From an uncultured Sphingomonadaceae bacterium (GTDB taxonomy: Bacteria; Pseudomonadota; Alphaproteobacteria; Sphingomonadales; Sphingomonadaceae): a stretch of DNA of 64,000 nucleotides. Within the stretch, counting starts at the first letter, position 1, and each line of letters starts with the position of its first letter. The stretch covers positions 1 to 64,000 of the forward strand of contig CANMBD010000004.1 of the NCBI GenBank assembly GCA_947495985.1. The letters run 5' to 3'. The notes under the pieces are model-generated. The model had not been told where the DNA came from. It did no database searches and was given only the letters and a program-made list of their open reading frames with translations. Both the position numbers and the translations under genes were made by a program. Positions 53,519 to 61,287 of this stretch are shown here, one piece after another.

Positions 53519-55040
53519 CAGAATGCTCCTCATGGGATTTCCAAAGGGTTATGCGGAAGATCGTCCCCCCTTCCGGATTGGGTGCGGCGCTGATTGTACC
53601 TTCGTGCGCTTCAATAATCGTGCGACAAATGGAAAGGCCGAGGCCCATGCCGCTGTTTTTGGTGCTGGTGAACGGGTCAAAAATCTTGTCGGCTATATCC
53701 GGATCAATGCCTCTGCCGGTGTCTGATATTGCTATTTCGACTTTGTCATCGGGTATTGAACGTACGGCAATGTTCAGATGTTTGACCGCGCTGTCGGCCA
53801 TCGCCTCAATCGCGTTGCGCATCAGATTGATCATGACCTGCTGAATCTGCACCCGGTCGGCAAAAACGTGATTGGTGTCAGGGTCGATCTCGATTGATGA
53901 TTCCACACCCTGATCATGAGCGCCGACGAGACCGAGAATTGTAGCATCCTCGACAAGCTGGGCAATGGACAGTCTTTTGCGGTTTAGTTCGCCTTTGGAC
54001 ACAAATTCTCTCAGCCGCCTGACGATGGTGCCGGCGCGCAGGGCTTCCGATACACTTTCGCGCATGGCCTCATAGAGCGAATCTTTATTCTCTTCGGCGC
54101 CGCTATCGAGCATGTCGCGCGCTGCGGACAGATAATTGGTGATAGCCGATAGCGGCTGGTTGATCTCATGGGCCAGCGCAGAGGCCAATGTCCCCACGGC
54201 GCTGAGCCTGGACGAATGCAGTAAATCGGTTTGCAGCGCCTGCAACTCGGCCTCGGTATTGCGCGCTTCGGTCAGGTCAATAATGAAGCCGGTGAACAGG
54301 CGCTGCTCTCCCGCCTTTGCCTCGCCGACCGCCAGTCTGATTGGAAAGACCGTACCGTCCTTCTTCTTGCCCTCCACGGTTCGGCCTATGCCGATGATCC
54401 GTTTTTCACCTGTACGGATATAACGATCAACATAATTATCATGCTCCTCGCTATACGGGGATGGCATGAGTATACTGATATTCTGCCCGAGCAGCTCGCC
54501 TTCGCTATAGCCGAACAATTTTTCTGCGGCCGCACTGAACGACGTGATGCGGCATCTTTCATCCATCACCACCATCGGATCAGGAACGGTTTCGAGGATG
54601 GACTGCAGCACTGATGTGGATTGTTCCACGGCGGCGAGCGTGTTGCGCAATTCGGATATGTCACGCGCCGTAATGACTGCGGCACTTATAGTGTCGTCTG
54701 ATTGGTGAAGCGGTGCGAAACGCAACTCCAGAACATGTGATCCGCCATTATGCGGCAACAGTTCGATATGGACCGGCTTGCCACGGGGCTTGCTATCACG
54801 ATCGAAGACAGACGCGAGCGCTTTTTGAAAGGCAGGGCGACAGGATTTGGAAATCAGCGTCAGCGGATCGCGGTCCGGCAGATCTTCAAGCCGCTCCACG
54901 CCGATCAGGCGCAGTCCGGCCTGGTTGATATCAATCAACTGCTGCTCGGGGCTGATGACCATGATATATTCCGGCAGGGTCGACAGCACGGCTTCCAGAT
55001 AGGCCGACCGGTCAATCTGATCCAACCCGAATGCGCGCAT
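53508..55040 (-). CDS. fixL: FixL-type haem-PAS sensor histidine kinase
   Basis: The 510-residue protein has a first PAS (about 12-130), a second PAS (about 145-262), then HisKA and HATPase_c. The second PAS contains [30 protein letters not shown]; its His200 and Arg220 sit 20 residues apart as in Bradyrhizobium FixL, where they ligate haem and sense O2. The phospho-His is in [13 protein letters not shown] (H291, the position I remember for that protein). [19 protein letters not shown] and GMGLGLSI mark the ATP site. No membrane segment is seen. It should report O2 in the cytoplasm. Confidence 0.94.
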   Translation of the reverse strand: MRAFGLDQIDRSAYLEAVLSTLPEYIMVISPEQQLIDINQAGLRLIGVERLEDLPDRDPLTLISKSCRPAFQKALASVFDRDSKPRGKPVHIELLPHNGGSHVLELRFAPLHQSDDTISAAVITARDISELRNTLAAVEQSTSVLQSILETVPDPMVVMDERCRITSFSAAAEKLFGYSEGELLGQNISILMPSPYSEEHDNYVDRYIRTGEKRIIGIGRTVEGKKKDGTVFPIRLAVGEAKAGEQRLFTGFIIDLTEARNTEAELQALQTDLLHSSRLSAVGTLASALAHEINQPLSAITNYLSAARDMLDSGAEENKDSLYEAMRESVSEALRAGTIVRRLREFVSKGELNRKRLSIAQLVEDATILGLVGAHDQGVESSIEIDPDTNHVFADRVQIQQVMINLMRNAIEAMADSAVKHLNIAVRSIPDDKVEIAISDTGRGIDPDIADKIFDPFTSTKNSGMGLGLSICRTIIEAHEGTISAAPNPEGGTIFRITLWKSHEEHSDVQ

Positions 55041-55152
55041 CGTAAAAAGCTCCTTCGAACCCGCGGGGCATCGGCTTTACTACGAATATCCATTGATGCC
55101 AAAATGTAAAAAGCGGTCACGATCTAAGCATGACGGACAGCCTGATGCGAAA

Positions 55153-55168
55153 TACGTAAAACTACGTA
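55153..55168. promoter_or_regulatory. Pair of TACGTA motifs 10 bp apart between fixL and usp
   Basis: TACGTA occurs at 55153-55158 and 55163-55168; the centre spacing is exactly 10 bp, one helical turn, so two subunits could bind on the same DNA face. The second reads CTACGTAG, a 7-of-8 match to the rhizobial FixJ word GTAMGTAG. It lies 113 bp before the fixL start and 278 bp before the usp start. Confidence 0.5.
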
Positions 55169-55351
55169 GGGAACTCCACTGATTTCCTGCCGCGACCAAA
55201 AATCATAATCGTCCTTTCAAACAAGGGGCAAAGAGATGCGAGGCCGAATGAAGATGGACCGAAGCACTCGAAAGAAATTGAAAGATCCCGATCAACACCG
55301 CTTAGCGCGGGTTGAGGAGGTACGCAGGTCGCCTTTCTATCCCTTGAAACG

Positions 55352-55374
55352 CCCCTTCCCCCCCTACCCCCCCC
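55352..55374. other. C4-C7-C8 tract in the usp leader (G-quadruplex potential on the other strand)
   Basis: The plus strand reads CCCC TT CCCCCCC TA CCCCCCCC. The minus strand therefore has G-runs of 8, 7 and 4, enough for a quadruplex. The runs are also prone to slippage. They lie about 70 bp before the usp start. Confidence 0.5.
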
Positions 55375-55445
55375 GCGGGCGCAAAAGGAGGGAGGGCGGC
55401 CTGCACCCGTTTCTATTGTGACATTGAGGGGTAAATTTTCTAAAG

Positions 55446-56288
55446 ATGGCTGATACCAAAACAACAAACAAACCGATCCTTCTGGCAACAGACATGACGG
55501 CCCGCTGCGACCGCGCTTTTGATCGCGCGCTGATGCTGGCAAAGTCTTGGGAAACACGCTTGATTGTGGTCCATGTGCTCGACCCCAAACAAGCGAAGAA
55601 AAAAGGGCTGGTGCCAAAAGAGGCACGGACACAGCTGGAAGAGGAATTGCCGGAAACCGACGTGCACGTCGAATTCATCATCGAAATGGGCAATGTCGGA
55701 GAGCTGGTGATCGAGACCGCCAAGCGGGAACGCTGCGGGCTGATTGTAACCGGTGTCGCCCACTATGACGGGTTCAGTGATGTTTTCCTGGGCTCTCCGG
55801 TTGATCATATTGTCCGCCATGCCGATGTCCCGGTGTTGATCATCAAGCGTAAGCCGGTAAAACCCTATCGCAGCATAATGGTCGCAACCGACTTTTCCGA
55901 TTGTTCGATGACCGCCCTCAATATTGCGGCTGAATTGTTTCCAGAGGTACCGCTTCATCTCGTCCACGCTTACAATGTTCCCTATAGCGGCTGGCTGAAG
56001 TCGGATCAGGTGGCACAGGATATCGGCTCGGAAGAAGCCAAGTTGATGGAGCGTTTTCTGGCGCAGACCACGATCGACAACGCCACATTTAAACGTCTGA
56101 AGGCTTCCAATGAAAAGGGGGAGCTTGGGGTTGTCTTGTTCAAGAAGATCAAGGAATTGAAATCCGATCTGGTAGTGTTGGGGACGCACGGCAAAAGCGG
56201 TTTCATGCGCGCCAGCATGGGCAATAATGCCCGGGTCCTGCTGGGCTGGCTCAAGCAGGATGTGATGATGGTACGCGACCCGCAATAA
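55446..56288 (+). CDS. Universal stress protein, tandem UspA domains
   Basis: The 280-residue protein has two UspA folds: ILLATDMTARCDRAFDRALMLAKSWETRLIVVHVLDPKQA ... VFLGSPVDHIVRHADVPVLIIKRK, and IMVATDFSDCSMTALNIAAELF ... LVVLGTHGKSGFMRASMGNNARVLLGWLKQDVMMVRDP with the GxxGxxxxxxG signature. It is close in layout to the usp gene at 45598. A TACGTA pair and a C tract lie upstream. In other bacteria such genes are induced by low oxygen. The ribosome site before ATG 55446 is weak. Confidence 0.9.
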   Translation: MADTKTTNKPILLATDMTARCDRAFDRALMLAKSWETRLIVVHVLDPKQAKKKGLVPKEARTQLEEELPETDVHVEFIIEMGNVGELVIETAKRERCGLIVTGVAHYDGFSDVFLGSPVDHIVRHADVPVLIIKRKPVKPYRSIMVATDFSDCSMTALNIAAELFPEVPLHLVHAYNVPYSGWLKSDQVAQDIGSEEAKLMERFLAQTTIDNATFKRLKASNEKGELGVVLFKKIKELKSDLVVLGTHGKSGFMRASMGNNARVLLGWLKQDVMMVRDPQ

Positions 56289-56305
56289 GGCTGCTCACCG
56301 GCATT

Positions 56306-57874
56306 CTAACGCAGCTTTTCCTGCTGATAATTTTCCAAGGCCCGTTCGAGTGATTTCAGCATTTTATCGCGGTCCTGATCAGATGGCAGGGCGCGGACCT
56401 TTTGCTGGACCGAAGCGCGCAAGGCCGCGAGCCGCGACGTCCAGTCCTGTGGCGCGATGAGCTGCGCAGCATTGCCGCGACCCGGTTTGTGCAAACGGGC
56501 CTGTGTGCCCGCAGGCAAGGCCCATATTTCACCCAAGGCAGGGATGACCGGTTCACTATACCGCTGTGTTTCTTTGCAATCGCCGGCCAAAGTCTGCAGG
56601 GCGTTTTCTTCTCCATGGACAAGGAACAGGGAGCCGGAAACCGGATCATGGTCTTTGATCCAACGAAGAAGGCCTTTGCGATCGGCATGATTAGAATAAC
56701 CGTCCAGCACTGCGATATCGGCGTTGACGATCACATCATTGCCGGAGATGCGCACCATTTTCTCGCCTCTTATTAAAACCGAGCCCAATGTTCCGGCGAC
56801 CTGAAAACCGGTAAAAAGGACTCGTGATTGCCGTTTGGGCAAGTTGCGGATAAGATGATGGCGGATCCGGCCACCTTCGCACATTCCGGACCCGGCAATA
56901 ATTACAGCTCCCGTCATGTGATTCAGCTGTTTGGATTCAGCAACGGATTGGATGAACCGGATATTGGGACGTTCGAGCAGATCGGCACCGTTGTTGCGAT
57001 ATTTCAGCATAGCCCGGGTGATTTTTTGGGCCAGCGGTGCGTCGAGGAAGACGTTGACAGGCGGTAAACGTTCTGAGTCAAATAAAGCCAGAAAGTCCTC
57101 CAGAATGACCTGCGTGCGCTCTACCGCAAAGGCCGGGATGAGCAGATTGCCTCCGGACTTCAGGCTGTCCTCGACATAAGCAGCCAAGGCCTCCCGGCGC
57201 TCGCTGAGCAGCGTTTCTTCCCTTTCCCTTGCGCCATAGGTCGCTTCACAGATGATATGGTCATACCCGCCCAGTTCCAGATCTGCGCAGTGGATCGCGG
57301 CGCCGGATCCAATGTCACCAGATATCATCAGCCTTTGACCGCCTATGTTGATCTCCACTGACGCAGAGCCGACAATATGGCGCGCATCCCACAATCGAAA
57401 CGAGACATTATGGCCCAGATCGATTTCCTCGCAATAATCAATGGTAGTGATGTTTTTCGTCAGCTTTGTAATATCTTCGCCCGTATAAAGCGGGAAAAAT
57501 GGCGGCAAACCAGCGCGGTCCGCGCGCCGGTTGCGGCGTTCGGCTGAAGCTGCCTGCAGTTTCGCAGAGTCCATCAGCAACGGCTTCAAGATGTCGGCCG
57601 TTGGCGCTGTGCAATAGGTTGGCGGACTGTGGCTAAGGGAATAAAGACAAGGCAATCGTCCGCTGTGATCCAGATGGGCATGGGAGAGAATGACCGCGTC
57701 GATTTTTCCAATATCGAACGGTAACGCTTCATAGTTTAGTCGTTCGAGTGACCGGGTACCCTGAAATAATCCACAATCGACCAGGATTGTCTTCCCCGCA
57801 CCGTTAATTTCAAAGCAGCTGCCTGTAACCGTGCCAGCGGCCCCGTGGAATGTAATGGTTACGCTGTCGGCCAT
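56306..57874 (-). CDS. MBL-fold beta-CASP RNA metallo-hydrolase (Ysh1-like)
   Basis: The 522-residue protein has the metallo-beta-lactamase motif HAHLDHSG near residue 62, the MBL second part (WDARHIVGSASVEINIGGQRLMISGDIGSGAAIHC), a beta-CASP insert (AGSGMCEGGRIRHHLIRNLPKRQSRVLFTGFQVAGTLG) and the closing NADIAVLDGYSNHADRKGLLRWI (RMMBL). These are the features of RNA-cleaving enzymes of the CPSF/YSH1 type found in some bacteria. GGAGG lies 5 nt before ATG 57874. It follows usp at 17 bp and so is in one operon with it. Confidence 0.93.
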   Translation of the reverse strand: MADSVTITFHGAAGTVTGSCFEINGAGKTILVDCGLFQGTRSLERLNYEALPFDIGKIDAVILSHAHLDHSGRLPCLYSLSHSPPTYCTAPTADILKPLLMDSAKLQAASAERRNRRADRAGLPPFFPLYTGEDITKLTKNITTIDYCEEIDLGHNVSFRLWDARHIVGSASVEINIGGQRLMISGDIGSGAAIHCADLELGGYDHIICEATYGAREREETLLSERREALAAYVEDSLKSGGNLLIPAFAVERTQVILEDFLALFDSERLPPVNVFLDAPLAQKITRAMLKYRNNGADLLERPNIRFIQSVAESKQLNHMTGAVIIAGSGMCEGGRIRHHLIRNLPKRQSRVLFTGFQVAGTLGSVLIRGEKMVRISGNDVIVNADIAVLDGYSNHADRKGLLRWIKDHDPVSGSLFLVHGEENALQTLAGDCKETQRYSEPVIPALGEIWALPAGTQARLHKPGRGNAAQLIAPQDWTSRLAALRASVQQKVRALPSDQDRDKMLKSLERALENYQQEKLR

Positions 57875-57891
57875 TCAGCCCTCCCGGAAAT

Positions 57892-58704
57892 CTAACGGGA
57901 TACAAGCAGCGGCATCGGGCAATCCTTGAACAGACTTCTTGTGACTCCGCCAAAGAGAAACTCGCGTGCCCTGCTGTGGCCATAAGCGCCCATCACCATA
58001 TAGCTGGCTTTGAGTGTATCGGCGGTGGACAATAATACTGCCTCGATAGAGGGCTTTTTGGCTGACATACTATGTACTTCAGAGGTGATGCCGTGACGTG
58101 AGAGATATTCTGATGCGGCGAGCGGCGGCAGGTCGTGGTCCTTATCCTCATCCACCGTCAAAATATGGACTGCATTTGCCAGATGCAGCATCGGCACCGC
58201 AGCGCGCAGGGCGTTGCCAGCCTCAAAGCTGCCATTCCAGGCGACCACTGCTGTGCCGGTTGCATCGAATTTTTTCAAACCATCTGGTTGAACCAGCGCG
58301 GGAACGTTGGTGTTGAACAGCACATCGCCCAATATGCCGAGCGGAAGGACATTATCCTTGTCCCCGCTGGCCGAACTCAGCACCATTATGTCGGCCAAGG
58401 CTGAATTGCGTGCCAAACCGCGGGCCGGACTGGCATTGACCTCCTCATAATGCCACGGGACGTCTTCTTCTGCCAAACGGGATTCGATATCATTGCGAAG
58501 CTTTTCATCGGCTGCTCGTGTCAGCTTCGCGACATCATAGACCACTGACATGCCGGTCACGCCATCAAAGGCCATCTGCGGATTGTAAGGATTAGCGCGC
58601 AAGCAGTGGAGGTGCCCGTTTACCGCGCGGGTGATATCCAGCGCCGCCTGCAGCCTCGCCTCCAAACCGGTGTCATCATTGACGTAGAGCAGCACGGATT
58701 TCAT
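57892..58704 (-). CDS. Universal stress protein, tandem UspA-like domains
   Basis: AGGAG lies 7 nt before ATG 58704, giving 270 residues. It starts KSVLLYVNDDTGLEARLQAALDITRAVNGHLHCLRANPYNP and has a second fold with TAVVAWNGSFEAGNALRAAVPML ... ASYMVMGAYGHSRAREFLFGGVTRSLFKDCPMPLLVSR, with the GxxGxxxxxxGG-like motif. This subgroup differs from the two longer Usp proteins at the window's other sites. It is co-transcribed with the beta-CASP gene that follows. Confidence 0.9.
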   Translation of the reverse strand: MKSVLLYVNDDTGLEARLQAALDITRAVNGHLHCLRANPYNPQMAFDGVTGMSVVYDVAKLTRAADEKLRNDIESRLAEEDVPWHYEEVNASPARGLARNSALADIMVLSSASGDKDNVLPLGILGDVLFNTNVPALVQPDGLKKFDATGTAVVAWNGSFEAGNALRAAVPMLHLANAVHILTVDEDKDHDLPPLAASEYLSRHGITSEVHSMSAKKPSIEAVLLSTADTLKASYMVMGAYGHSRAREFLFGGVTRSLFKDCPMPLLVSR

Positions 58705-58817
58705 GATTTTTCTCCTATTTTTGATGATCTTCCGCTCGAAAAGCATCAACAGGAGAAGTGTATCTCCATCATTTTGGGCTCTGTATAAGGGATGTTACGG
58801 AGCCTCCGGCACCGGTT

Positions 58818-59405
58818 TCAATCGCCATTGGCCCCGTGATCGATCATCTTTTTCAGCCAACGCTCGCGATGCTTCGCACTGCCATCAACATTGCCGATCA
58901 GGGAGGTTGAAACCGGATCTACTCCGGTCAGGGCAAGAATATTGCGCTTGAAGCTCCGAACGCTGTGTGAAGCAAAATAGGCGCGATAGAAAATAGCTGG
59001 CATACCCATTGTGACAACCAGGCGGGCGGATCGCCCGGCCAAAAGCTTTCTGGGTAGTTTCCGGTCACCATCCTCGCCATAGTCCAGGGCAAAACCCGGG
59101 CGATAGGCCTGTTCAATAAAGGCTTTCAAGAGCGCCGGCATGTCCCCCATCCAGAGCGGGTAGAAAAATACGATATGCTGCGCCCATTTGATGGCTTCTT
59201 GCCCCGGTTTCACACTGGCTGGCGGATTTTCTTCCATCCATTGTTTGCGGCTTTGCAATATCGGGATGTCCTTGCCAGCCAGACGGACTTCGCGAACCTC
59301 ATGGCCCGCCTCCTTGGCGCCATGTGCATAGGCGGAGGCAAGGGCATGTCCGAAGCGTGCCGGGTCAGGATCGGGATGCGCGTCAATAATCGCTATGCGT
59401 TTCAT
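58818..59405 (-). CDS. Flavodoxin-fold NAD(P)H oxidoreductase (KefF/MdaB-like)
   Basis: From ATG 59405 the 195-residue protein has the family start KRIAIIDAHPDPDPARFGHALASAYAHGAKEAGHEVREVRL, the HIVFFYPLWMGDMPALLKAFIEQAYRPGFALDY core and the GMPAIFYRAYFASHSVRSFKRNILALTGV end. Such proteins reduce quinones with NAD(P)H and can regulate Kef antiporters. In-frame starts further upstream overlap the next gene and have no ribosome site. It is in an operon with the exported protein at 59417 (11-bp gap). Confidence 0.9.
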   Translation of the reverse strand: MKRIAIIDAHPDPDPARFGHALASAYAHGAKEAGHEVREVRLAGKDIPILQSRKQWMEENPPASVKPGQEAIKWAQHIVFFYPLWMGDMPALLKAFIEQAYRPGFALDYGEDGDRKLPRKLLAGRSARLVVTMGMPAIFYRAYFASHSVRSFKRNILALTGVDPVSTSLIGNVDGSAKHRERWLKKMIDHGANGD

Positions 59406-59416
59406 GGCTTTCTCCG

Positions 59417-60049
59417 CTATTCGTCTTCGCCCTTCTCTTGATCGGCCGGGCTTTGCCATTGGAAAGCCGCGACCAGCTCCATCAATGCTTCCTGCGCAGG
59501 AATATCCAGTTGGTGGGGATAGGATGCGATCAACCGGGCATCCCAATAACCATAATCAATCGCGGTCAGGCTAACATGCCAAGGCACGTTGTCTTTCTGC
59601 CCGTCAAATATACCTTGATAAGCGGACAGGTCTTCCCGCCCGGACACAAAATAGTCACCTTCTGATTCGACAGATGCGCTGGCATAATGGGACATGACCG
59701 TAGGCTTGATAATCCGGTAATGGTCACGTGCGGTCAGGTCTTCGAGATGGACGACGGCGATGTCGACAGCGACCAGCTGCTCGCCAATCATACGTTCATA
59801 GCGGATCTGAAAATTGTCACCGGAGAAGTCGGTGGTCATCTCGCACAAGCGTCTGAATCCTCTTACTTCGGCAGGAAATACAAATCCGCTGTCTTTGTGC
59901 ACGATGGCGGAACCGCCCTTATAAGGCGCAAACGGATCGAAGAGCGGCTCTGAGCCGATCACACATTCGGCCGTGGCTGGCGTTGCAACGAAACATAGGA
60001 AGCCTGCGCCAACCAAAAGATTGCGGACATAATGGTTGCGAAAAAACAT
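59417..60049 (-). CDS. Exported protein of unknown function
   Basis: AGGAGG lies 7 nt before ATG 60049. The 210-residue protein has a signal peptide (VRNLLVGAGFLCFVATPATAEC), a mature part with two Cys in the first 70 residues (CVIG, RLCEMTTDFSG), aromatic-rich beta-like stretches (GDYFVSGREDLSAYQGIF, WHVSLTAIDYGYWDARLIASYP) and an acidic end. It sits 40 bp after the small gene at 60090-60452 and just before the oxidoreductase. Family unknown. Confidence 0.68.
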   Translation of the reverse strand: MFFRNHYVRNLLVGAGFLCFVATPATAECVIGSEPLFDPFAPYKGGSAIVHKDSGFVFPAEVRGFRRLCEMTTDFSGDNFQIRYERMIGEQLVAVDIAVVHLEDLTARDHYRIIKPTVMSHYASASVESEGDYFVSGREDLSAYQGIFDGQKDNVPWHVSLTAIDYGYWDARLIASYPHQLDIPAQEALMELVAAFQWQSPADQEKGEDE

Positions 60050-60089
60050 GGTGTTTCCTCCTTCTTGGTTCCCGGTCACCCACAGAAAC

Positions 60090-60452
60090 CTATTCGTGGC
60101 AGCTGATCACCCTGAACGGCAGTTCGCTGCCGTCAGCCTCTGTGATGGTGAGATATTCACCGACCTTGATCGGATGATTTTGCAGTCCGAATATCATTTC
60201 ATCGTCATCATCCCCGACTTTGTAGGAAAAGGCCCAGCCCTTGTCGGTGGTGATAACAACACCGTTTTGGTCGCGTTCCCCGGGCCAGAAGCGCCGGACG
60301 ACTGGGCGCTTTTCCGCCTCACGAAGGGCTTGTGGTTCGATTAGTCCCGCGTTGTCCAATGGAACACGGAACACATAGGCATGGGCTGATGATCCGTTGG
60401 GATGCTCAGCGGTTCGGGCCAGTTCAAGGCGTATTGTTTTCCAAGTCATTCC
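60090..60452 (-). CDS. Conserved hypothetical protein
   Basis: From ATG 60452 the 120-residue protein reads MTWKTIRLELARTAEHPNGSSAHAYVFRVPLDNAGLI, then REAEKRPVVRRFWPGERDQNGVVITTDKGWAFSYKVGDDDDEMIFGLQNHPIKVGEYLTITEADGSELPFRVISCHE. This looks like a conserved sphingomonad family with WPGERDxxG and GWxFSYxxGxDDDE motifs, but I know no function. A TTG start at 60491 is in frame and would cross the palindrome at 60485-60500. It leads an operon of three with 59417 and 58818. Confidence 0.72.
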   Translation of the reverse strand, partial: GMTWKTIRLELARTAEHPNGSSAHAYVFRVPLDNAGLIEPQALREAEKRPVVRRFWPGERDQNGVVITTDKGWAFSYKVGDDDDEMIFGLQNHPIKVGEYLTITEADGSELPFRVISCHE

Positions 60453-60484
60453 CGATATTTGGCGGGAGATAAAGCCCGGCGCGA

Positions 60485-60500
60485 TACGCAATATTGCGTA
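60485..60500. promoter_or_regulatory. TACGCAATATTGCGTA palindrome upstream of the 60452 operon
   Basis: The 16-bp sequence is a perfect palindrome in the gap between the TetR gene's stop (60511) and the start at 60452. It shares TACG/CGTA ends with the TACGTA motifs near fixLJ but has a longer core, so it may be a different regulator's site. Confidence 0.5.
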
Positions 60501-60510
60501 GTTGATTGGT

Positions 60511-61152
60511 TTAGACCTGGTGGATCAGCATCCACGCATCGACGGCGCGTTTGGCACGTTTCTCCTTGTCCGCGGCGGTCATCTTGATTTTATGACCATA
60601 GCGCAGCAGCAAATCCATACGGCCCATCACCAACCCGGCAAACATTTCTGCAGATGCCTCAAGATCATCACTTTGAATTTCGCCCTTTTCAACAGACGCC
60701 CGCAAAAGGGCCTTGAGACCCTCGGCCATTCTGAGAGGCCCGTTTTCCAGGAACATCTTGCCGATCGCCGGATCGCGTGTCACTTCCGCACCCAGGATAC
60801 GTTCCATCCGAACTCTATCTTCCCGCATCAGGAAGTCGAGCATCCCGCGTGCGGCATGGAGAAGGATATCGTGGAGGCTTTTCTCCGCCAGATTCGCCGG
60901 CACGAAATTTTCGCGCATCTTGGTAGATTCGGCACGTACGACCTGCGCAAACAGATTCTCCTTGTCCTTAAACCAGCTGTAAATAGTGACTTTGGAAACC
61001 TGCGCACGTGCCGCAATCGCTTCAATTGTGGCGGCCGAGAATCCGTTGGCAAAAAATTCCACGCGCGCGGCAGCCAGTATTTCAGCAATTTTGCGCTGGC
61101 TCGCCGGTCTGTCGGCAAGCACATGCTTCTGTTTTTTTTCCACTTTTGCCAC
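60511..61152 (-). CDS. TetR/AcrR family regulator of the adjacent RND operon
   Basis: GAGGGG lies 8 nt before GTG 61152, giving 213 residues. The helix-turn-helix is at about 15-65 (QRKIAEILAAARVEFFANGFSAATIEAIAARAQVSKVTIYSWFKDKENLFAQVV); the C-terminal domain (KSLHDILLHAARGMLDFLMREDRVRMERILGAEV) fits the AefR-like group. It is divergent from the RND outer-membrane factor gene across 135 bp with an inverted repeat, so it very likely represses that operon. Confidence 0.9.
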   Translation of the reverse strand: MAKVEKKQKHVLADRPASQRKIAEILAAARVEFFANGFSAATIEAIAARAQVSKVTIYSWFKDKENLFAQVVRAESTKMRENFVPANLAEKSLHDILLHAARGMLDFLMREDRVRMERILGAEVTRDPAIGKMFLENGPLRMAEGLKALLRASVEKGEIQSDDLEASAEMFAGLVMGRMDLLLRYGHKIKMTAADKEKRAKRAVDAWMLIHQV

Positions 61153-61184
61153 GGCAATTTCCCCTCGTAACAATATACTCTATC

Positions 61185-61227
61185 AAAATGAACGCCATCG
61201 TACAAATAAAACGTTGACGTTCATTTT
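61185..61227. promoter_or_regulatory. AAAATGAACG ... CGTTCATTTT inverted repeat between tetR and the efflux operon
   Basis: Two exact 10-base arms (61185-61194 and 61218-61227) are 23 bases apart in the divergent gap. AACGTTGACGTT lies in the right half (61210-61221). It is the best operator candidate for the TetR protein, blocking both promoters. Confidence 0.6.
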
Positions 61228-61287
61228 TATCAGTGGCAGTTTATACCTACTTGGCAGGTTCCAGGTCGTTGTAACGGTGCCCCTATT

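Larger units (their letters stand above)
55041..55445. other. fixL-usp intergenic region
   Basis: About 400 bp between divergent genes. It holds a TACGTA pair (55153-55168) and a long C tract (55352-55374), listed separately. One short reading frame at 55236-55421 runs through the C tract; I do not call it a gene. Confidence 0.5.

Noticed and set aside
55236..55421. Possible 61-residue peptide before usp
   Set aside because: Composition is Arg/Pro-rich because it reads through the C tract; the start has a fair AAGGGG but no other support.
45598..60452. Interpretation of the usp-fixLJ block as a mobile island
   Set aside because: No integrase, direct repeats or tRNA at its ends; codon use seems like that of its neighbours by eye.
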